A stretch of 10,401 nt of DNA, from NCBI GenBank assembly GCA_016936695.1, contig JAFGXK010000338.1, forward strand, positions 1 to 10,401, written 5' to 3'. Positions 6,942 through 10,401 of the stretch are shown here, piece by piece. The DNA comes from Bacteroidales bacterium. GTDB taxonomy: Bacteria > Bacteroidota > Bacteroidia > Bacteroidales > VadinHA17. The translations under genes were made by a program, and so were the position numbers. The notes under the pieces were generated by a model, which saw only the letters and a program-made list of their open reading frames with translations, searched no databases and was not told where the DNA came from. Each line of letters begins with the position of its first letter. Positions within the stretch are counted from its first letter, which is position 1.

Positions 6942-8081
6942 TCAGGAGAGCTTGTTCCTGTAATCAGGGTACCCGAATTCCCTAATTAGCCTGAACTTGT
7001 ATTCGAGGGTCCAGATGCCGATTGACGGGTGCTGAACACCGTTGAATGTAGTGGTTTTGACCATTGTGTAATGGATCATATCGAGGAACACGACTCTGTC
7101 GCCCGGTTTCAGTTCCTTATCGAAAGACCAGTCGCCCATGAAATCGCCCGAAAGGCATGAATTACCTCCCAGTCTGTAGGTTGGTTTCCCGGGAACAGGC
7201 TCAGTGGCTCCGATGATAAGGGGTTTATAGGGCATTTCAAGACAATCGGGCATGTGAGCGGTGAACGATGTATCGAGGATGGCGGTTTTAATTCCCTGGT
7301 TTTCGACAATATCCTCGACAGTGGCAACCAGTTCTCCGGTTTCCCATGCAAAAGCGCTTCCCGGTTCAAGTATTACATGAAGACCGGATCTCTCCCTGAA
7401 TTCCTTCAGAATTTTTACAAGATGAGCCGTATCGTATCCCTTCCTTGTCATCAGATGGCCTCCGCCCATATTGATCCATTTCAGCCGGGGATAGAACACT
7501 GCAAATTTCTCATCAACTACTTTAAGAACCTTCTCCAGCGCGTATGAATCGGACTCGAACAATACATGAAAATGCAGACCTTCCACTCCCTCGGGCAAAC
7601 CCGATTGTCTGATATCGACGGAGGTAATGCCAAGCCTTGATCCGGGAGAGCAGGGATTATAAATATCGTGGCCTATCTCTGAGAACTCAGGGTTTATCCT
7701 TAGACCGGCAGAAATTCCGAGCCTTTCAAAAGTGGTCTTATCGTAAAATTTTCTGTATTGGTCCAGGGAATTGAAGGTTATATGCGAGCTGTACTTCAGT
7801 ATTTCCCCGAAACTCTCACTCTTGTACACCGGAGAGTACGTATGAGCCCGCGATCCCACCTCCTCAAAACTAAGGCGGGCCTCATGGGGCGAACTGGCAG
7901 ACGCCCCGCTGAAATACTCCCGGAATACCGGAAACACGCCCCACATTGCAAATCCCTTGAATGCCAGAATAATTTCAGTGCCAGAGGCCTCTGATACACC
8001 CTTTATCAAGGAGAGGTTATTGCGGAATCGCTCTTCGTCGATGACGTAGCAGGGGGACGGTATTTGGGAATAATCGGTCAT
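6942..8081 (-). CDS. nspC: carboxynorspermidine/carboxyspermidine decarboxylase
   Basis: A 379-residue PLP-dependent decarboxylase of the alanine-racemase fold, group IV (CANSDC). It removes CO2 from carboxyspermidine (or carboxynorspermidine) to give spermidine (or norspermidine). Visible features: IPSPCYVID near the N-terminus; PLP lysine K42 in LAFKGFAMW; HFHVLFES (170-177); the glycine loop GGGH (206-209); EPGSAFAW (239-246), expected to hold the cofactor phosphate; and the catalytic cysteine C309 in GGNSCLSGD. Length is normal. It is the second gene of a two-gene operon after the dehydrogenase that makes its substrate. In Bacteroidota the product is normally spermidine; the exact product cannot be read from the sequence. 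The start region is odd: the ATG lies inside an 8-bp tandem repeat, there is no Shine-Dalgarno, and a three-codon frame (ATG ACT GCA TGA) overlaps the start as ATGA. Confidence 0.93.
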   Translation of the reverse strand: MTDYSQIPSPCYVIDEERFRNNLSLIKGVSEASGTEIILAFKGFAMWGVFPVFREYFSGASASSPHEARLSFEEVGSRAHTYSPVYKSESFGEILKYSSHITFNSLDQYRKFYDKTTFERLGISAGLRINPEFSEIGHDIYNPCSPGSRLGITSVDIRQSGLPEGVEGLHFHVLFESDSYALEKVLKVVDEKFAVFYPRLKWINMGGGHLMTRKGYDTAHLVKILKEFRERSGLHVILEPGSAFAWETGELVATVEDIVENQGIKTAILDTSFTAHMPDCLEMPYKPLIIGATEPVPGKPTYRLGGNSCLSGDFMGDWSFDKELKPGDRVVFLDMIHYTMVKTTTFNGVQHPSIGIWTLEYKFRLIREFGYPDYRNKLS

Positions 8082-8113
8082 GCAGTCATGCGGTCGTGCG
8101 GTCGTGCGGTCTT
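8077..8113. repeat. 8-bp tandem repeat filling the dehydrogenase-decarboxylase junction, 4.6 copies
   Basis: Plus-strand units are gtcatgca, gtcatgcg, gtcgtgcg, gtcgtgcg and a partial gtctt. The array reaches from the TAA stop of the dehydrogenase (8112-8114) through the ATG of the decarboxylase (8079-8081), so the whole 30-base gap is repeat. It shares unit, orientation and copy number with the array at 1411-1447 in an unrelated operon gap. Confidence 0.85.
8078..8089 (-). promoter_or_regulatory. three-codon minimal frame overlapping the decarboxylase start
   Basis: On the minus strand ATG ACT GCA TGA (Met-Thr-Ala-stop) begins at 8089, and its TGA overlaps the decarboxylase ATG (ATGA). It arises from two ATG-containing repeat units spaced 8 bases apart. 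It could aid re-initiation at the decarboxylase start, which has no Shine-Dalgarno, or it could be an accident of the repeat. Confidence 0.3.
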
Positions 8114-9305
8114 ATAATTCAAGGTAGACGTCGTGAAGCTCGACCCATGGCAGTCCGAGGAGGTTGAGTTGTTCCATAAACGGATCGGGATCAAATTCCT
8201 CCACATTGAATACGCCGGGCTTTTTCCACAGGCCTTTCAGGTACATCATTGTGCCGATTGCAGCCGGAACTCCCGTGGTATAGCTTACGCCCTGAGCTCC
8301 TGTCTCCTTGTAGGCTTCTTCATGGCTGCAGTTGTTGTAGATGTAGTAGGTTTTCTCCCTGCCGTCCTTCACACCTCTGATGCGGCAGCCAATTGAAGTC
8401 TGGCCCTTATAATTCTCGCCAAGTTCACCCGGGTCTGGAAGTACCGCCTTAAGGAACTGGATCGGGACGATCTCACATCCATTGTACATTATGGGTTTAA
8501 TCCCTGCCATGCCTATGTTCTGTATAACCCTCAGGTGTGTGAGGTATTCCTGTCCGAATGTCATCCAGAATCTGGCTCTTTTTATCGTCGGAAAGTTTTT
8601 CACCAGCGATTCAAGTTCCTCATGATAGATCAGATAGGATTCCTTTGGTCCTATTTCCGGGTAATTAAGCGGTTTGTGTATCTCGTGAGGTTCGGTAAAG
8701 ACCCATTTGCCGTCTTCATAATATTTACCCTTCTGGGTGACCTCCCTGATGTTGATTTCCGGATTGAAATTGGTAGCAAATGGTTTGCCATGGTCACCTG
8801 CATTGCAGTCTACTATATCGAGGTAATGGATTTCGTCGAAATGGTGTTTGGCGGCGTAGGCAGTAAAGATGGACGTAACACCGGGATCAAATCCGCAGCC
8901 AAGAATTGCTGTAAGTCCTGCCTCCTTGTACCTGTCGTGGTATGCCCATTGCCATCCGTAAGCGTATTTTGCTTCATCAGGAGGTTCGTAATTTGCCGTA
9001 TCGAGATAGGCAACACCTTCGGCCAGGCATGCATCCATAATGTGCAGATCCTGGTAAGGAAGAGCTACATTCACCACAATATCGGGTTTGAAGCTGCTGA
9101 TGAGCTTCCTTAATTCAAGAACATTATCGGCATCTACAGCAGCCGTAAGGATCCGGTCAGAGCCGGTACGGGCAGCAATAGCATCACATTTTGATTTCGT
9201 CCGGCTGGCGAGCAACACTTCGGTAAACACTTCAGGAAGGGAGGCCATCTTACTGATAACAACCGATCCCACACCACCGGCTCCAATAACCAATACTTTT
9301 CCCAT
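8112..9305 (-). CDS. carboxynorspermidine/carboxyspermidine dehydrogenase (saccharopine dehydrogenase family)
   Basis: A 397-residue cytoplasmic NAD(P)-dependent reductase. Family knowledge: it condenses L-aspartate semialdehyde with putrescine (or 1,3-diaminopropane) and reduces the imine to carboxyspermidine (or carboxynorspermidine). The N-terminal Rossmann fold shows GAGGVGS (8-14), followed by LLASRTKSKCD at the end of the second strand, which likely selects the cofactor phosphate. The stretches VNVALPYQDL, YLDTANYEPP and GCGFDPGVT are typical of this branch of the saccharopine dehydrogenase family. The following decarboxylase makes the assignment firm and separates it from lysine-pathway saccharopine dehydrogenase. 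ATG at 9305 places the Rossmann loop at the usual distance. A perfect TATATTTG promoter octamer lies 26 bases upstream of the start codon. First gene of the polyamine operon. Confidence 0.93.
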   Translation of the reverse strand: MGKVLVIGAGGVGSVVISKMASLPEVFTEVLLASRTKSKCDAIAARTGSDRILTAAVDADNVLELRKLISSFKPDIVVNVALPYQDLHIMDACLAEGVAYLDTANYEPPDEAKYAYGWQWAYHDRYKEAGLTAILGCGFDPGVTSIFTAYAAKHHFDEIHYLDIVDCNAGDHGKPFATNFNPEINIREVTQKGKYYEDGKWVFTEPHEIHKPLNYPEIGPKESYLIYHEELESLVKNFPTIKRARFWMTFGQEYLTHLRVIQNIGMAGIKPIMYNGCEIVPIQFLKAVLPDPGELGENYKGQTSIGCRIRGVKDGREKTYYIYNNCSHEEAYKETGAQGVSYTTGVPAAIGTMMYLKGLWKKPGVFNVEEFDPDPFMEQLNLLGLPWVELHDVYLEL

Positions 9306-9315
9306 GTCAGTGACA
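9305..9315. repeat. 11-bp dyad TGTCAGTGACA touching the dehydrogenase start codon
   Basis: A perfect inverted repeat with 5-base arms around one central base. It begins at the first base of the ATG on the minus strand and lies in the short leader between the predicted transcription start and the coding region. It could form a tiny hairpin or an operator, but dyads this short also occur by chance. Confidence 0.3.
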
Positions 9316-9331
9316 GTTGTTAGTGTGATCC

Positions 9332-9339
9332 CAAATATA
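9332..9339 (-). promoter_or_regulatory. candidate -7 promoter element of the polyamine operon (TATATTTG)
   Basis: A perfect match to TAnnTTTG on the minus strand. Transcription would begin about 5-7 bases downstream, leaving a leader of roughly 20 bases before the ATG at 9305. A -33 TTTG is not evident. The identical octamer drives the divergent gene. Confidence 0.65.
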
Positions 9340-9401
9340 AGGATTTTTGCGCAGTCAGAATGTCCTCAGGGAAATCATCATCACTAATGGCAAAATCTGT
9401 T

Positions 9402-9409
9402 TATATTTG
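9402..9409 (+). promoter_or_regulatory. candidate -7 promoter element of trkH (TATATTTG)
   Basis: A perfect match to TAnnTTTG on the plus strand, 21 bases before the trkH ATG, predicting a leader of about 16 bases. No clear -33 element is seen. Together with the 9332-9339 copy it accounts for most of the signal in the 125-base divergent gap. Confidence 0.65.
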
Positions 9410-9430
9410 ATATCTTATTTTCGTCAGGTA

Positions 9431-10401
9431 ATGAAGCTGATCAATCCTTTCGTTATCATTTATATACTGAGCACAATCCTGCTGATCACGGCAGCTTCAT
9501 TTCTTTTATGTGTGCCGGTTTCCCTGCTTTATGATGAATCGCCCGATCCCTTCCTCTGGTCTGCACTGATAGTCTCTGCAACATCGGTTTTCTTTTATCA
9601 TATTTCAAAAAAAGCATCGACGGAAAAGGTAAACATCAGGGAAGGAGCTCTTTCTGTCTCTCTGGCCTGGATTGTCCTTTCAGCTGCAGGCACCCTGCCT
9701 TACCTGCTAAGCGGTTCAATTCCATCCTTCATCAATGCCTTTTTTGAGACTGTATCAGGATTCACCACCACAGGCGCATCAATACTTTCGGACATTGAAT
9801 CTCTGCCATACTCGATCCTTTTCTGGCGAAGCCTCACTCACTGGATAGGAGGATTGGGAATAATACTGTTTGTGATAATAATAATGCCTGCCCTCGGAAT
9901 GACGGCAAACCAGCTGTTGCCTCTGGAATCTTCACTCAAGGAAAAGATACATCCCAAGACCAAATCGGTGGCTTTAAGGCTGTTCTATGTATATATAGGG
10001 TTGACTACTGCAGAGGTACTGTTGCTTGTTGCCGGTGAAATGAATCTTTTCGAAAGCATATGTCACACTTTCGGAACAGTATCGACAGGTGGATTTTCAA
10101 CAAAAAATACCAGTATTATAGAATATTCAGCCTATTCCCAATATATCATCATTCTGTTCATGTTTTTGTCGGGAGTCAGCTTTGTTATCTACTATCATAT
10201 TGTTAAATTTAACTTACGGAAAGTCAAATACAACGACGAGTTGTGGTTTTACATTGCCATCACGCTGTTTTTCGGCACGCTTGTATCATGCATTCTTCTT
10301 GCCAACACCACAAAGCCCCTTGAACCTGCCTTCAGGGAAGGATTTTTCCAGATCGTTGCTTTCATAACCACAACGGGATTTGTATCTGCCGACTATCTGC
10401 A
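9431..10401 (+). CDS. trkH: TrkH-family potassium uptake protein (3' end outside window)
   Basis: The first 323 residues of an integral inner-membrane K+ transporter of the TrkH/KtrB superfamily; the frame is open at the right edge (family members are usually about 480-500 residues). The N-terminus starts directly with a hydrophobic helix (residues 6-32), followed by further helices at about 41-58 and 73-91. Three of the four selectivity-filter P-loops are visible: ETVSGFTTTGAS (106-117), GTVSTGGFST (215-224) and AFITTTGFVSA (310-320), each with the filter glycine. SLTHWIGGLGIILF (135-147) is the typical helix after the first pore loop. It normally works with the cytoplasmic NAD-binding regulator TrkA, which is not in the window and may lie downstream. 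ATG at 9431 is the first start after the promoter element; only a weak AGG precedes it. Confidence 0.93.
   Translation, partial: MKLINPFVIIYILSTILLITAASFLLCVPVSLLYDESPDPFLWSALIVSATSVFFYHISKKASTEKVNIREGALSVSLAWIVLSAAGTLPYLLSGSIPSFINAFFETVSGFTTTGASILSDIESLPYSILFWRSLTHWIGGLGIILFVIIIMPALGMTANQLLPLESSLKEKIHPKTKSVALRLFYVYIGLTTAEVLLLVAGEMNLFESICHTFGTVSTGGFSTKNTSIIEYSAYSQYIIILFMFLSGVSFVIYYHIVKFNLRKVKYNDELWFYIAITLFFGTLVSCILLANTTKPLEPAFREGFFQIVAFITTTGFVSADYL

Noticed and set aside
8535..9113. 192-codon open frame on the plus strand as a membrane or secreted protein
   Set aside because: It lies wholly antisense to the well-supported dehydrogenase gene and has no recognisable family features; it is a product of codon bias on the other strand.
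8112..9305. Lysine-pathway saccharopine dehydrogenase
   Set aside because: The family matches, but the next gene is a carboxy(nor)spermidine decarboxylase, which points to the polyamine enzyme of this family.

Overview
This looks like a chromosomal segment from a member of the Bacteroidota, probably Bacteroidales-like. The assignment rests on three things. Several genes are preceded by the Bacteroidota-type -7 promoter element (TAnnTTTG). Shine-Dalgarno sequences are essentially absent. The gene set is also typical: an AddA-like helicase-nuclease with an AddB-like partner, and the carboxyspermidine route to spermidine. GC content appears moderate. I see no phage, transposon, CRISPR array, rRNA or tRNA, and the genes are densely packed housekeeping genes.

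Region 1 (1-5641, minus strand) reads as one DNA-repair operon. It starts with an AddA/RecB-like UvrD helicase carrying a C-terminal PD-(D/E)XK nuclease (5641 to 2447). A radical SAM protein of the YhcC/TIGR01212 type follows with no spacer (2446 to 1481). After a 78-base gap comes an AddB-like protein that runs off the left edge (1402 to <1). The helicase and the AddB-like protein should act together in double-strand-break end processing; why the radical SAM gene lies between them is unknown.

Region 2 (5642-6941) begins with a compact 38-base divergent promoter region. mnmA follows on the plus strand (tRNA 2-thiouridylase, GTG start, probably leaderless). It ends in a short convergent spacer holding an AT-rich 10-bp hairpin.

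Region 3 (6942-9305, minus strand) is a two-gene polyamine operon. Carboxy(nor)spermidine dehydrogenase (9305 to 8112) is followed by carboxy(nor)spermidine decarboxylase (8081 to 6942). Together they convert putrescine plus aspartate semialdehyde into spermidine.

Region 4 (9306-10401) holds a divergent intergenic region with two copies of the octamer TATATTTG, one per direction. It is followed by a TrkH-family potassium transporter gene that runs off the right edge.

The most unusual feature is a degenerate 8-bp tandem repeat (consensus gtcgtgcg on the plus strand). It occurs in two unrelated operon gaps, at 1411-1447 and 8077-8113, in the same orientation. In the second place it fills the whole junction from the stop codon of one gene to the start codon of the next. 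Apart from this the window is ordinary, and I found no convincing new multi-gene system.
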